Shown here: positions 42,514 to 52,773 of the stretch, piece after piece | Layout: every line of letters begins with the position of its first letter | Position numbering within the stretch: the stretch's first letter is position 1 | From: Pseudomonas sp. R84 | GTDB lineage: Bacteria; Pseudomonadota; Gammaproteobacteria; Pseudomonadales; Pseudomonadaceae | Direction: 5' to 3' | Assembly (NCBI RefSeq): GCF_009834515.1 | Contig: NZ_CP019426.1 | Coordinates: 791,001 to 855,000 of the forward strand | DNA: 64,000 bases | Made by a program: the position numbers and the translations under genes | The notes under the pieces: generated by a model | What the model saw: only the letters and a program-made list of their open reading frames with translations | Told to the model about the DNA's origin: nothing | Databases searched by the model: none

Positions 42514-43248
42514 ATGGAACATGCACCTTGCATCAGCCAGATCGCCACGTTGCTGGCCGACCCCAAGCGCAGCGCGATGATGTGGGCGTTGATGGATGGC
42601 TCGGCCCGGCAAACCGAGGAGCTTGCGCTACTGGCAGGGCTGTCGACGTCGTCGGCCAGCGCGCACTTGGCGCGGCTTTCCACGGGTGGTCTGTTGAAGG
42701 TCGAAGTCCGTGGTCGCAAACGGTTTTTCCGTCTCTCGGCACCGGAGGTCGGCGCTGCGATAGAAGCGCTGGCCAGCGCTACCATCGCCAGTGCTCCAAG
42801 GGAGATTCCCGAGGTATTCAAGCGCACCACCCCCATGGCCAAACCGCAGACCGCGCCGTCCTCATTGTTGCGCGCGCGTTTTTGCGATGACCATCTGGGC
42901 GGTACGCTGGCGGCGGATCTGTATCAGCGGATGCTCGATGCCGGTTGGATCGAACAGCTTGAACAACGCGTCGTGGTGACCCACAAAGGGGCGAAATTGT
43001 TGGCTGGGCGCGGTGTGTTCATTCAAGCGCTGGCTCATCGCAACGTACAAGTGGCGTGCGCTTGTCCGGACTGGAGCGAGCGCCGTCCGCACATGGGTGG
43101 CTCACTCGGCGCAGCGTTGTTGCAGCTGTTCATGCAGTCCGGTTGGCTGACATTGCCCAACGACTCAAGAGCCTTGCAATTGACGGCCACCGGCCAGCGC
43201 GAATTGCACCGCTTCGCCAAGGAAACCGAGCTGGAAATGGCGTTCTAG
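42514..43248 (+). CDS. ArsR-family transcriptional regulator with C-terminal domain
   Basis: 244 residues. The N-terminal ArsR winged helix (ISQIATLLADPKRSAMMWALMDG, TEELALLAGLSTSSASAHLARLSTGGLL) is followed by a second domain with HRNVQVACACPDWSERRPHMGG, containing a CxC motif and HR/RP segment that may bind a ligand or metal. AGGGAG precedes the ATG at 42514. An MFS gene follows 125 bp downstream on the same strand and is a plausible target. The ligand is unknown. Confidence 0.83.
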   Translation: MEHAPCISQIATLLADPKRSAMMWALMDGSARQTEELALLAGLSTSSASAHLARLSTGGLLKVEVRGRKRFFRLSAPEVGAAIEALASATIASAPREIPEVFKRTTPMAKPQTAPSSLLRARFCDDHLGGTLAADLYQRMLDAGWIEQLEQRVVVTHKGAKLLAGRGVFIQALAHRNVQVACACPDWSERRPHMGGSLGAALLQLFMQSGWLTLPNDSRALQLTATGQRELHRFAKETELEMAF

Positions 43249-43373
43249 AGCAATCGCATTCGACGTCAGCACTTCTGGCGTCGTTCACGGCTGCGAACAG
43301 GTCGCATCCAGCACCAACGCCTGGGCGCTATCGCGCACACTCGATCCGGGGATATTTCGGAGGGGGAGGCGCC

Positions 43374-44756
43374 ATGGATACACACGGCTACAGCGCGGCA
43401 GAGCGCTTGGAGCGACTGCCAATCAGCGGTTATCACCGGATCATTTTCATCATCATTGCCCTGGCGTTTTTCTTCGACTCCATGGATCTGGCGATGATGA
43501 CGTTCTTGCTCGGCTCGATCAAAGCCGAGTTCGGCCTGAGCAGTGCGCAAGCGGGATTGCTCGCCAGTTCGAGTTTTTTCGGCATGGTGCTGGGGGCGTC
43601 GCTGTCTGGCATGCTCGCCGATCGCTTCGGGCGTAAACCGGTGTTTCAGTGGAGCATCGTGCTGTGGGGCGTGGCCAGTTATCTGTGCTCGACGGCGCAA
43701 ACGGTCGAGACGCTGACGCTGTTCCGCATCTTGCTGGGAATTGGCATGGGCATGGAGTTCCCCATCGCCCAATCGATGCTGTCCGAGCTGATTCCGGCGC
43801 AACGACGCGGGCGTTACATCGCGTTGATGGATGGTTTCTGGCCGCTCGGTTTCGTGGCGGCCGGCGTACTGTCTTACTTTCTGCTGCCTTTGATTGGCTG
43901 GCGCGACATCTTTCTGGTGTTGGCAGTGCCGGCGGTGTTTGTGCTGGCGATCCGCTTTTTCATTCCCGAGTCACCGCGCTGGCTGGAGCAGGCAGGGCGC
44001 GATGCCGCTGCGGACAAGGTTTTGAACGGCATCGAGGCGCGGGTGCGCAAATCGCTGGGCGGCGCGGCACTGCCGGAACCGATTCGTTTGCCGCGCACGG
44101 TGACGCCGCCGGGCAACTTCTTTGCGGCACTCAAGCAGATCTGGTCGCCGCAGTATCGCCAGCGCACGACGATGATCTGGAGTCTGTGGTTTTTTGCGCT
44201 GCTTGGCTTTTACGGGCTGACGTCGTGGCTGAGTGCCTTGCTGCAACAGTCGGGTTTTGCCGTGACGCAGTCGGTGTATTACACGGTGCTGATTTCCCTT
44301 GGCGGGATTCCCGGCTTTCTCATGGCGGCGTGGTTGGTCGAGCGTTGGGGGCGCAAACCGGTGTGCATCGTCACCTTGCTCGGTGGTGGGGTGATGGCGT
44401 TTCTGTACGGGCAGAGTGCGGTGTTTGGCGGCAACGTGGCGCTGCTGATCAGCACCGGGCTGTTGATGCAGTTTTTCCTGTTCGGCATGTGGGCGGTGCT
44501 TTACACCTACACGCCGGAGCTGTATCCGACGTCGGCACGGGCGACAGGCTCGGGCTTTGCCTCGGCAATTGGCCGGGTCGGCTCGCTGCTCGGGCCGTTG
44601 GTGACCGGGCTGGTGTTCCCGATTACCGGGCAGGGCGGGGTGTTCGCGCTGGGGGCGGCGTGTTTCGCGATAGCGGCGGGGGTGGTGTGGCTGTTCGGGA
44701 TGGAGACGCGGGGGAAAACCCTGGAAGAGCTGACTGAAAGCCAAATTCCGGGCTAA
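43374..44756 (+). CDS. MFS transporter (sugar/aromatic-acid porter type)
   Basis: 460 residues and twelve membrane segments. Motif A is GMLADRFGRKPVFQ. The central loop PESPRWLEQAGRDAAADKVLNGIEARV resembles the sugar-porter PESPRWL motif, and the C-terminal half has WLVERWGRKPV, YTPELYPTSARATGSGFASAIGRVGSLLGPL. Such carriers import organic acids, aromatics or sugars. GGGGGAGG precedes the ATG at 43374. The upstream ArsR-type gene may control it. Confidence 0.88.
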   Translation: MDTHGYSAAERLERLPISGYHRIIFIIIALAFFFDSMDLAMMTFLLGSIKAEFGLSSAQAGLLASSSFFGMVLGASLSGMLADRFGRKPVFQWSIVLWGVASYLCSTAQTVETLTLFRILLGIGMGMEFPIAQSMLSELIPAQRRGRYIALMDGFWPLGFVAAGVLSYFLLPLIGWRDIFLVLAVPAVFVLAIRFFIPESPRWLEQAGRDAAADKVLNGIEARVRKSLGGAALPEPIRLPRTVTPPGNFFAALKQIWSPQYRQRTTMIWSLWFFALLGFYGLTSWLSALLQQSGFAVTQSVYYTVLISLGGIPGFLMAAWLVERWGRKPVCIVTLLGGGVMAFLYGQSAVFGGNVALLISTGLLMQFFLFGMWAVLYTYTPELYPTSARATGSGFASAIGRVGSLLGPLVTGLVFPITGQGGVFALGAACFAIAAGVVWLFGMETRGKTLEELTESQIPG

Positions 44757-44769
44757 ACAAAGAACCAAT

Positions 44770-44859
44770 TGTGGGAGCGAGCCTGCTCGCGAAAGTGGAG
44801 TGTCATTAAACGAAAATGTTAACTGACACTCCCTCTTCGCGAGCAGGCTCGCTCCCACA
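44770..44859. repeat. REPIN (TGTGGGAGCGAGC type)
   Basis: Inverted REP pair between the convergent MFS and deaminase genes; likely serves as a 3'-end structure for both. Confidence 0.92.
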
Positions 44860-44877
44860 TGGGTACTTCGGTGTTGC

Positions 44878-45840
<963 letters not shown>

Positions 45841-45911
45841 TCATCAGGTGCAATGACGGCATTCTACAGATGCGCGTCGAAACAATTGGCAAAACCTGAC
45901 CAAGCGATCCA

Positions 45912-46877
45912 TCACACGGTTTCTTGCTCGCGGCGATAGGCGTAGGTATCGGCGAAGCGCGACAACAGGAATTCGGCGCAGGTGGTGGTCGGATATTTCG
46001 CTGGATGCAGTGCGTCCTGACAACCCGGCAGGCATTCGATGCGCGTGTCCGGGTGCGGCTCGGCGAAGAACGGCATCGAATAGCGATCGACCCCGAGCGG
46101 GCTGATCACCCGGTGCGGCGTTGAGCGATAACGATCATTGCTCCAGCGCGCCATCATGTCGCCGAGGTTGACCACGAACGTGCCCTCGATCGGCGGCGCG
46201 TCGATCCATTGACCCCTCACATTTTTGACCTGCAAGCCACCGGCGCTGTCCTGATAGAGCAGGGTGATGCAGCCGTAATCGGTGTGCGCGCCGGCGCCTT
46301 GCTGCTCGGTGGAGCTGGCGGTGTGGCGCGGTGGGTAATGGATCATGCGCAGAACGCTGACGGGTTCGTTGAAGCGGCTGTCGAAGAAGTCGCGTTCGAT
46401 GTTCAGCGCGACGGTCATCGCCCGCAACAAGGTTTGCGCGAGGGCCTGCATGTCGAGGTAGTGCTGCTCCATCAACTCCGCCCATCCGGTTTGCGCCGGA
46501 TGACGGTTCGGCCCGCGCAACGGTTTTTCCGCGAGTACATCAGGATGGTTGGCCGGCAGGTGCAGACCCATGTCGAAGGTTTCTTTCAGATCGCTGGGTT
46601 TGCTTGGGTCGAGTTGCTCGGTGGCGATGGCGCCGTAGCCGCGATGGTGGCGCGTCTGGGTGATGTCGATCTTGAGTTTTTCCGCTGCGGGCAGGGCGAA
46701 AAAACGTTGGGTGTGATCGAGCATCGCGTCGATGCGCTGCGCGGAAATCGGATGACCCTTGATGTAGAAGAAACCCCATTCGCGGCAGGCGTGGTCGATT
46801 TGCTCGGCCACGGCGGGCCAGGCGTTTTCGTCGGCGGAATAGAGCGGGCTGATATCGATGATCGGAAGCTGATCCAT
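45912..46877 (-). CDS. 2OG/Fe(II)-dependent or IPNS-like dioxygenase (PA0147-like)
   Basis: 321 residues. N-terminal DIOX_N domain (LPIIDISPLYSADENAWPAVAEQIDHACREWGFFYIKGHPI) and a jelly-roll core with iron ligands GAHTDYG (His, Asp) and STPHRVI (His), plus 2OG-binding RYSMPFF. The family includes isopenicillin N synthase and plant-type oxygenases. The substrate is unknown; its neighbours are purine deaminases and a purine-type ABC system. The ATG at 46877 has AAGGA upstream. Confidence 0.85.
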   Translation of the reverse strand: MDQLPIIDISPLYSADENAWPAVAEQIDHACREWGFFYIKGHPISAQRIDAMLDHTQRFFALPAAEKLKIDITQTRHHRGYGAIATEQLDPSKPSDLKETFDMGLHLPANHPDVLAEKPLRGPNRHPAQTGWAELMEQHYLDMQALAQTLLRAMTVALNIERDFFDSRFNEPVSVLRMIHYPPRHTASSTEQQGAGAHTDYGCITLLYQDSAGGLQVKNVRGQWIDAPPIEGTFVVNLGDMMARWSNDRYRSTPHRVISPLGVDRYSMPFFAEPHPDTRIECLPGCQDALHPAKYPTTTCAEFLLSRFADTYAYRREQETV

Positions 46878-46907
46878 ACACAATCCTTGAATACGCTGAA
46901 GATCAAA

Positions 46908-46997
46908 TGTAGGAGTGAGCCTGCTCGCGATAGCGGTGTATCAGGCGACACTTTTGCTGAATGACCCACCGCTATCGCGAGCAGGCTCACTCCTACA
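46908..46997. repeat. REPIN (TGTAGGAGTGAGC type)
   Basis: Inverted REP pair of the variant subtype between the dioxygenase and BMP genes. Confidence 0.92.
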
Positions 46998-47019
46998 AGG
47001 GATGGTGGTATGACTGAAA

Positions 47020-48093
47020 TTACTTCGGCATCTCAGCCTTCATGCCTTCAACGTAATAGTTCATCGACGCCAGTTCCGCATTCGTCGCGCTCACGCCCGC
47101 CGGGATTTTCTCCACGCCGACCTGATCCTTGATCGGCCCGGTAAACGGCTGAAATGCGCCGCTCTTGATGTCGGCAATGATCTGCTCGGCCTCGGCTTTC
47201 ACCGGCGCTGGCACTAGATCGCTGATTGGCAGTTCAACCGTGCCCTCCTTCAACCCGCCCCAGTAATCCTGGGATTTCCAGGTGTGGTCGATCACGCTTT
47301 GCGTCGCCTGAATATAGTGCGGCGCCCAGTCGTTGACGATCGAGGTCAGTACTGCTTTCGGCCCGAAGTGCGCCATGTCCGAGGCGTAACCCACTGCGTA
47401 CACGCCACGCCGTTCGGCGGCTTGAATCGGCGCCGGGCTGTCGGTGTGCTGGAACACCACGTCGACGCCCTGATCGATCAGCGCGTTGGCGGCATCGGCT
47501 TCCTTGCCCGGATCGAACCACGAGTTGACCCACACCACTTTGATCTCGGTGCCCGGGTTGTACTTGTTCAAGGCCAGTTGAATCGAGTTGATATCGCGGA
47601 TCACCTCGGGGATCGGGAACGAAGCGACGTAACCGATTTTCTTGGTCTTGGTCATCTTCGCCGCGAGGAAACCGCCGACATAACGCCCCTCGTAAGTGCG
47701 CGCCAGATAGGTGCCGAGGTTCTTGTCCTGTTTGTAGCCGGTGGCGTGTTCGAAGGTCACCTTGGGAAATTGCTTGGCGACTTTCAACGTCGGGTTCATG
47801 TAGCCAAACGAGGTGGTGAAGATCAGGTCGTACTTGTCCTTGGCCATGTTGCGAATCACCCGCTCGGCGTCGGCGCCCTCAGCGACGTTCTCGACGTAGT
47901 TGGTGGTGATCTGCGTACCGAGTTTTTCTGCGAGAGCCTTGCGTCCCTGCTCATGCTGATACGTCCAGCCGTGGTCACCGATCGGGCCGATGTAGACGAA
48001 ACCGACCTTCAGCGGATCGGCAGCGCTGGCGCTTAGACTGATCCCCAGACCGAGGGCGGCGCACAGCAGTTTGTGCAGCGGACGTATTTGCAT
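47020..48093 (-). CDS. BMP-family ABC transporter substrate-binding protein (nucleoside/purine)
   Basis: 357 residues with a signal peptide (LLCAALGLGISLSASA). BMP/PnrA family: VGFVYIGPIGDHGWTYQHEQGRKAL, IFTTSFGYMNPTLKVAKQFPKVTFEHATGY, DVVFQHTDSPAPIQAAE. Members bind nucleosides or purine bases in the periplasm. The cognate permeases and ATPase are probably the set at 52814-56407, separated by five unrelated genes. GGAG lies nine bases before the ATG at 48093. The neighbouring deaminases suggest adenine, guanine or 8-oxoguanine as ligand. Confidence 0.9.
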   Translation of the reverse strand: MQIRPLHKLLCAALGLGISLSASAADPLKVGFVYIGPIGDHGWTYQHEQGRKALAEKLGTQITTNYVENVAEGADAERVIRNMAKDKYDLIFTTSFGYMNPTLKVAKQFPKVTFEHATGYKQDKNLGTYLARTYEGRYVGGFLAAKMTKTKKIGYVASFPIPEVIRDINSIQLALNKYNPGTEIKVVWVNSWFDPGKEADAANALIDQGVDVVFQHTDSPAPIQAAERRGVYAVGYASDMAHFGPKAVLTSIVNDWAPHYIQATQSVIDHTWKSQDYWGGLKEGTVELPISDLVPAPVKAEAEQIIADIKSGAFQPFTGPIKDQVGVEKIPAGVSATNAELASMNYYVEGMKAEMPK

Positions 48094-48164
48094 GAATTGG
48101 AGCTCCATTTTGTTGTGTGTGGTCAGGGCCAATGCAAATTGCTGACCAACAGGACAACAAACAA

Positions 48165-48239
48165 AAAAGATCGCAGCCTTCGGCAGCTCCTACATGGGAA
48201 TGCGCAACCTGTAGGAGCTGCCGAAGGCTGCGATCTTTT
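48165..48239. repeat. Inverted pair of the second palindrome family
   Basis: AAAAGATCGCAGCCTTCGGC and its complement form two 30-base perfect inverted arms around about 15 bases. It lies in the spacer between the BMP gene and chaA and could fold into one long hairpin. Confidence 0.88.
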
Positions 48240-48367
48240 CAGCGTCAGAACCAACGCAGTGCAAGTCCGCGAGTTCACGCCAACGCTTGGTGCGCTAAGG
48301 TGTAACGAAACGTTAGCGCCGCCCCGCAGTCAGTAGCTCATTCGCACTCTTCGGCAAAAGGCCCGTT

Positions 48368-49459
48368 ATGTTTACAATCCTCAAGCAAGAAAGCTTTCTG
48401 CTACTGGCCGTCATCGCCGCGTGCGTCGCCTATCCGTTGGAACACTGGATGCTGCACAGCGGCCAGATCGTCGCGCTGACTGCCGGCCTGGCGCTGATCG
48501 CGTTCATCGTCGCCGCCTCGATGCGCGTCGCCCATCACGCAGAACTGCTCGCCGAAAAGGTCGGCGACCCTTACGGCACGATGATCCTCACCCTCGCGGC
48601 TGTTCTGGTCGAAGTGGTGATCCTCGCGATCATGATGAGCAACGAAGCATCGCCCACGCTGGTGCGTGACACGATCTATTCGGCCGTGATGCTCGACATC
48701 AACGGCATCCTCGGCCTCGCCGCGCTGATGGGCGGGATCAAACATGGCGAGCAGTCGTACAACGACGATTCGGCGCGCAGCTACAGTGTGATGATCCTCA
48801 CCGCCATGGGCGTGTCGATGGTGGTGCCGGAGTTCATTCCCGAGGCCAACTGGAAGATTTATTCGGCGTTCACCATCGGTGCAATGGTGGTGCTTTACGC
48901 GCTGTTTCTGCGCATGCAGGTCGGCCCGCACAGTTATTTTTTCAGCTACAGCTACCCAGACAAACGCCGCAAGAAAGAACCGCTGGGCGCGCAGGCGAAA
49001 GCGCCGAGCATCGGCCTGTCGATCGGCATTCTGGTGTTTGGCATTGTGGTGATCGGTGCACTGGCCGAAGTGATGTCGAAGACCCTCGATCTGGGTCTGG
49101 AAGGCACCGGGGCACCACCGGTGATCACGGCGATTCTGGTGGCGGCGATTTCTGCGGCGCCGGAGATTTTGACCGCGTTGCGTGCAGCGTTGGCCAACCG
49201 CATGCAGTCGGTGGTCAACATTGCGATGGGCGCGTCACTGTCGACGGTGATTCTGACGGTGCCGGTGATGGAAGCGATGGCGCTGTACACCGGCCAGCCG
49301 TTTCAAATGGCGATGACGCCGGTGCAGACGGTGATGATCTTCATCACGCTGATCGTCAGCGCGATCAACCTCAATGACGGTGAGACCAATGCCATCGAAG
49401 GCATGACTCACTTCGTGCTGTTCGCGACGTTCATCATGTTGTCCCTGCTGGGCCTTTGA
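48368..49459 (+). CDS. chaA: Ca2+/H+ (cation/proton) antiporter ChaA
   Basis: 363 residues with about eleven membrane segments. Two CaCA-type alpha repeats: AEKVGDPYGTMILTLAAVLVEVVILAIMM and AISAAPEILTALRAALANRMQSVVNIAMGASLSTVIL, each with the acidic residue for cation binding. A charged cytosolic loop (YPDKRRKKEPLG) separates the halves. ChaA exports Na+, Ca2+ or K+ at alkaline pH. Monocistronic; a REPIN follows. Confidence 0.9.
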   Translation: MFTILKQESFLLLAVIAACVAYPLEHWMLHSGQIVALTAGLALIAFIVAASMRVAHHAELLAEKVGDPYGTMILTLAAVLVEVVILAIMMSNEASPTLVRDTIYSAVMLDINGILGLAALMGGIKHGEQSYNDDSARSYSVMILTAMGVSMVVPEFIPEANWKIYSAFTIGAMVVLYALFLRMQVGPHSYFFSYSYPDKRRKKEPLGAQAKAPSIGLSIGILVFGIVVIGALAEVMSKTLDLGLEGTGAPPVITAILVAAISAAPEILTALRAALANRMQSVVNIAMGASLSTVILTVPVMEAMALYTGQPFQMAMTPVQTVMIFITLIVSAINLNDGETNAIEGMTHFVLFATFIMLSLLGL

Positions 49460-49475
49460 GGCTGACAGAAACCAA

Positions 49476-49565
49476 TGTGGGAGCGAGCCTGCTCGCGAAA
49501 GCGGTGTGTCATTCAACAAACATGTTGTCTGACACTCTCTCTTCGCGAGCAGGCTCGCTCCCACA
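49476..49565. repeat. REPIN (TGTGGGAGCGAGC type)
   Basis: Inverted REP pair between the convergent chaA and 8-oxoguanine deaminase genes. Confidence 0.92.
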
Positions 49566-49583
49566 GTTTTGAACGGCGGTGTA

Positions 49584-50942
49584 TCAGGTACCGGCGATCA
49601 GTTGGCGAGCCGCCTGGCTGTGGTCGGCGATCAGGCCCTTCAGATCCAGCCCTTCAACCTGGCCATCCACCACACGCCACTTACCACCAATCATCACCCG
49701 ATCCGCACGATCGGCGCCGCACAACAACAGCGCCGAAATCGGATCATGGCTGCCGGAGAAGCGCAGCTCATCGAGCTTGAACAACGCCAGATCCGCCTGC
49801 TTGCCCACGGCAATCTCACCAATATCGGTACGGCCCAACAAGCTCGCCGAACCCTTGGTCGCCCAGCCCAGCACGCGTTCCGGAGTGATCTTCTCGGCGC
49901 CATAACGCAGACGCTGTATGTACAACGCCTGACGCGCTTCGAGAATCATGTTCGACGCATCGTTGGACGCCGAACCGTCGACTCCCAGACCAAACAACGC
50001 GCCCGCGTCAGTCAGATCGATACTTGGGCAGATGCCGGAAGCCAGACGCATGTTCGAGCTCGGGCAATGGCAGATACCGGTGCCAGCCTCGCCGAGACGA
50101 GCGATTTCATCCGGGTTGAAATGGATGCCGTGGGCCAGCCATGTGCGCGGACCGAGCCAGCCGACGCTGTCCAGGTAATCAACGGTGCGCAGGCCGAAAC
50201 GCTGCAGGCAGAAATCTTCTTCGTCGAGGGTTTCGGCCAAATGCGTGTGCAGGCGTACGTCGAGCTTGTTCGCCAGTTCGGCGCTGGCCGACATGATTTC
50301 CGGGGTCACCGAGAACGGCGAGCACGGCGCCAGTGCGATCTGGATCTGCGCGCCGTCGCCACGCTCGTGGTACTCGTGAATCAGGCGCTGACTGTCGTCG
50401 AGAATCACCTGACCTTCCTGCACGGTCTGCTGCGGCGGCAGGCCGCCGTCCTTCTCGCCGAGGCTCATCGAACCGCGAGTGAGCATGGCGCGCATGCCCA
50501 GTTCACGCACGGTTTCGACTTGCACGTCGATGGCGTTTTCCAGGCCGTCCGGGAACAGATAGTGGTGGTCGGCAGCGGTGGTGCAGCCCGACAGCAACAG
50601 CTCGGCCAAAGCGACTTTGGTGGCGAGTGCGAGTTTTTCCGGTGTCAGGCGCGCCCACACCGGGTACAGGGTTTTCAACCACGGGAACAACGGCTGATTG
50701 ACCACCGGTGCCCAGGCGCGAGTCAGCGTTTGATAGAAGTGATGGTGGGTGTTGATCAGGCCCGGCAGGATCACATGCTCGCGGGCATCGAACACTGCAT
50801 TGCACGGCGCCGACGGCTGCTGGCCAGCGGCGAGGACTTCGACGATGACACCGTCTTGCACGACAAGACCGCCACGGGCATCGAGCTCGTTGGAAGTGAA
50901 AATGGCGAGGGGATTTTTTAACCAGGTACGGGTCGCGGGCAT
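49584..50942 (-). CDS. 8-oxoguanine deaminase (PA0142-like)
   Basis: 452 residues of the amidohydrolase/cytosine-deaminase-like group. Metal ligands: GLINTHHHFYQTL, VRLHTHLAETLDE, WLAHGIHFN and GVDGSASND. PA0142 of P. aeruginosa, with the same layout, was shown to deaminate 8-oxoguanine to uric acid. The role would be salvage or clearance of oxidised guanine. The ATG at 50942 has AGAGGAG upstream; the longer frame to 51077 has no ribosome site. Confidence 0.92.
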   Translation of the reverse strand: MPATRTWLKNPLAIFTSNELDARGGLVVQDGVIVEVLAAGQQPSAPCNAVFDAREHVILPGLINTHHHFYQTLTRAWAPVVNQPLFPWLKTLYPVWARLTPEKLALATKVALAELLLSGCTTAADHHYLFPDGLENAIDVQVETVRELGMRAMLTRGSMSLGEKDGGLPPQQTVQEGQVILDDSQRLIHEYHERGDGAQIQIALAPCSPFSVTPEIMSASAELANKLDVRLHTHLAETLDEEDFCLQRFGLRTVDYLDSVGWLGPRTWLAHGIHFNPDEIARLGEAGTGICHCPSSNMRLASGICPSIDLTDAGALFGLGVDGSASNDASNMILEARQALYIQRLRYGAEKITPERVLGWATKGSASLLGRTDIGEIAVGKQADLALFKLDELRFSGSHDPISALLLCGADRADRVMIGGKWRVVDGQVEGLDLKGLIADHSQAARQLIAGT

Positions 50943-51091
50943 GTTGCCGGCTCCTCTGAAAATGGGGTTCAGGGTTGCCAGCTCAGTGATGCCCTGTCTG
51001 CTGATCCAGGGTCGCCGCGAGGACGAGGTGCGCAGTTTCAAACAAAAGCGCTTGCCGGGCAAGCCCAACCCGACCATTCACCACGGTCCCT

Positions 51092-51181
51092 TGTAGGAGT
51101 GAGCCTGCTCGCGATAGCGGTGTATCAGGCAACACTTTTGCTGAATGACACACCGCTATCGCGAGCAGGCTCACTCCTACA
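51092..51181. repeat. REPIN (TGTAGGAGTGAGC type)
   Basis: Inverted REP pair of the variant subtype between the SDR stop and the 8-oxoguanine deaminase promoter. Confidence 0.92.
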
Positions 51182-51195
51182 GGGGATTTGTATGC

Positions 51196-51879
51196 TTACC
51201 AGGGGATGGTTTCACCCTTGTAGTTGATGAAGTGGTGCCCGCCCTTGCCGGTGTACGCATTCACCTGATCAACCAGCCCGCGAGTGCTGGTTTCCACGTC
51301 AAGGTCGGCACCTTCACCACCCATATCGGTCTTCACCCAGCCCGGATGCAGCGACAACACCGTCATCTTCCGCTCGCCCAATTGCGTGATAAAACTGTTG
51401 GTCATCGAATTCAGCGCAGCCTTGCTCGCCTTGTACAACGCCAGCTCAGGTGCGTCTGGCACCGTCACGCTGCCCAGCCCGGAACTCATGAACGCCAGCA
51501 CACCGCTGCCATCACGAATCTGCCCGGCAAAACGCTGAGCCAGATTGATCGGCGCCACCGCGTTGGTGAAAAACAACTGACCGACTTCAGCCAGTGTCGC
51601 GCCGCCCGGGGTCTGATCGGCCGGGCCTTTGACCCCGGCGTTGACGAACAGCAAGTCGAAGGTTTCGCCCTTGAGCTGTTGGCTCAGAGCAATGACCGCT
51701 TGCTGGTCGTCCATGTCGAGCTTCTCGATCCGCACCTTGCCCAGCACTTGCAGCGCCTCGGCGTTTTGCGGATTGCGCACGGTGGCGGTGACTTCCCAGC
51801 CATCGGCCAGCAGGGTTTTCACCAGACCGAGGCCAAGGCCCCGGGAGGCGCCGATGATCAGTGCGTTTTTTGCAGACAT
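51196..51879 (-). CDS. Short-chain dehydrogenase/reductase
   Basis: 227 residues, classical SDR: cofactor motif IIGASRGLGLGL, LLFVNAGV (NAG), FMSSGLGSV (Ser) and YKASKAAL (Tyr/Lys), followed by LHPGWVKTDMGG. The type is close to C-factor-like or carbonyl-reducing SDRs; the cofactor preference is probably NADP(H). AAGGA precedes the ATG. It is transcribed 25 bp after the MerR gene and is its probable target. Confidence 0.87.
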   Translation of the reverse strand: MSAKNALIIGASRGLGLGLVKTLLADGWEVTATVRNPQNAEALQVLGKVRIEKLDMDDQQAVIALSQQLKGETFDLLFVNAGVKGPADQTPGGATLAEVGQLFFTNAVAPINLAQRFAGQIRDGSGVLAFMSSGLGSVTVPDAPELALYKASKAALNSMTNSFITQLGERKMTVLSLHPGWVKTDMGGEGADLDVETSTRGLVDQVNAYTGKGGHHFINYKGETIPW

Positions 51880-51904
51880 GATGGGCTTCCTTGATGAATG
51901 AGGA

Positions 51905-52255
51905 TCATGGATTCAATGGACAGGCCTGACCGAGCCGAAGTTGCAGCTCCTGACGCAACGCGTCGAGTTCGCTCATGCGGGTTTCGATCAATTGCAGTTT
52001 GTCGCGCAGCAACTGCGCCACGGCGTTGTCCGGGTCGGGCACGTTCCACAATGCGGCAACGCTGTCGCCGATCTCGCCGAGGGTAAATCCCAGGCGCTGC
52101 GCGGTTTTGATGTAGAGCACCAGTTGCACCATCTCCGGCGGATATTCGCGATAACCGTTGGCACTGCGTTGCGCCGCGATCAACCCACGCTGCTCGTAGA
52201 AACGCAGGGTGTCACGGCTGACGGCGCTGGCCTGGGCTAATTCACCGATGCGCAT
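51905..52255 (-). CDS. MerR-family regulator
   Basis: 116 residues: MerR HTH (MRIGELAQASAVSRDTLRFYEQRGLI), wing (ANGYREYPPEMVQLVLYIKTAQRLGF) and a dimerisation helix. The short C-terminus ends in QACPLNP with one cysteine, so it lacks a CueR-like two-Cys loop and may sense an electrophile or redox signal, like NmlR/AdhR types. The ATG at 52255 is chosen over a TTG four codons upstream. A MerR-type operator lies directly upstream. Confidence 0.85.
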   Translation of the reverse strand: MRIGELAQASAVSRDTLRFYEQRGLIAAQRSANGYREYPPEMVQLVLYIKTAQRLGFTLGEIGDSVAALWNVPDPDNAVAQLLRDKLQLIETRMSELDALRQELQLRLGQACPLNP

Positions 52256-52275
52256 GCTGGCTCTCAAAAGAGGTA

Positions 52276-52306
52276 TTGACCCTGGAGCATACTCCAGGCT
52301 TTACCG
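52276..52306. promoter_or_regulatory. MerR-type operator/promoter between MerR and the membrane protein gene
   Basis: TTGACC (52276-52281), a 19-base spacer with perfect dyad CCTGGAG-CATA-CTCCAGG (52281-52298), and a weak -10 (TTACCG). The spacing fits MerR activation of the rightward gene. The site also covers the leftward MerR/SDR start region, so control may be bidirectional. Confidence 0.75.
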
Positions 52307-52335
52307 TGCTTGCTCCCTGAATTTCTGGAGCATGG

Positions 52336-52773
52336 ATGATGTGGACTTCAACGCAGTATCGCAACGTGGTGCGCGGCAGTGCCTGGTATGACTTGATCGT
52401 CACGGCAGCGTTTGCCACGCCTTGGAGTTTTGCGCTTGTGCATGAGTTGTTGAGTGCGCTGGATTTACCCGGCGAATTGCCGGCGTTTCAGCCTGTGCAC
52501 ATGTTGATGGCGAATCTGTTGGGTTCGGTGGTATGTGTTTGGGCGGTGCTGCGGATTCGCGATCCGCAGGCGCGTTATGGAAGGTATGACGCGGTGGCCA
52601 GATTTTTGTTTGCGGCTTGGCAGGGGTATGCCTTGCTGCACGGCGCCAGTTCGATTTTGCTGGTTTTTCTGGTCTTCGAGTTAGCGTGGGGCATTGCTCA
52701 GGTGTTGCCTGTTGAACAGCCATCGCGAGCAGGCTCACTCCTACAAGGGAATTGTGAATCCGATCCAATGTAG
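52336..52773 (+). CDS. Small membrane protein with a REP-derived C-terminus
   Basis: 145 residues with about four hydrophobic segments (LIVTAAFATPWSFALVHELL, LMANLLGSVVCVWAVL, GYALLHGASSILLVFLVFELAWGIAQV). GGAG lies five bases before a double ATG. The last ~18 residues (PSRAGSLLQGNCESDPM) are encoded by a REP element, and the stop is the TAG inside the next REP (TGTAGGAG). The native protein probably ended earlier. It is the rightward target of the MerR operator. Function unknown. Confidence 0.7.
   Translation: MMWTSTQYRNVVRGSAWYDLIVTAAFATPWSFALVHELLSALDLPGELPAFQPVHMLMANLLGSVVCVWAVLRIRDPQARYGRYDAVARFLFAAWQGYALLHGASSILLVFLVFELAWGIAQVLPVEQPSRAGSLLQGNCESDPM

Noticed and set aside
42278..42526. 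Minus-strand 82-codon frame in the LysR-ArsR spacer
   Set aside because: No ribosome site, Arg/Pro-rich antisense-like composition and no recognisable motif.
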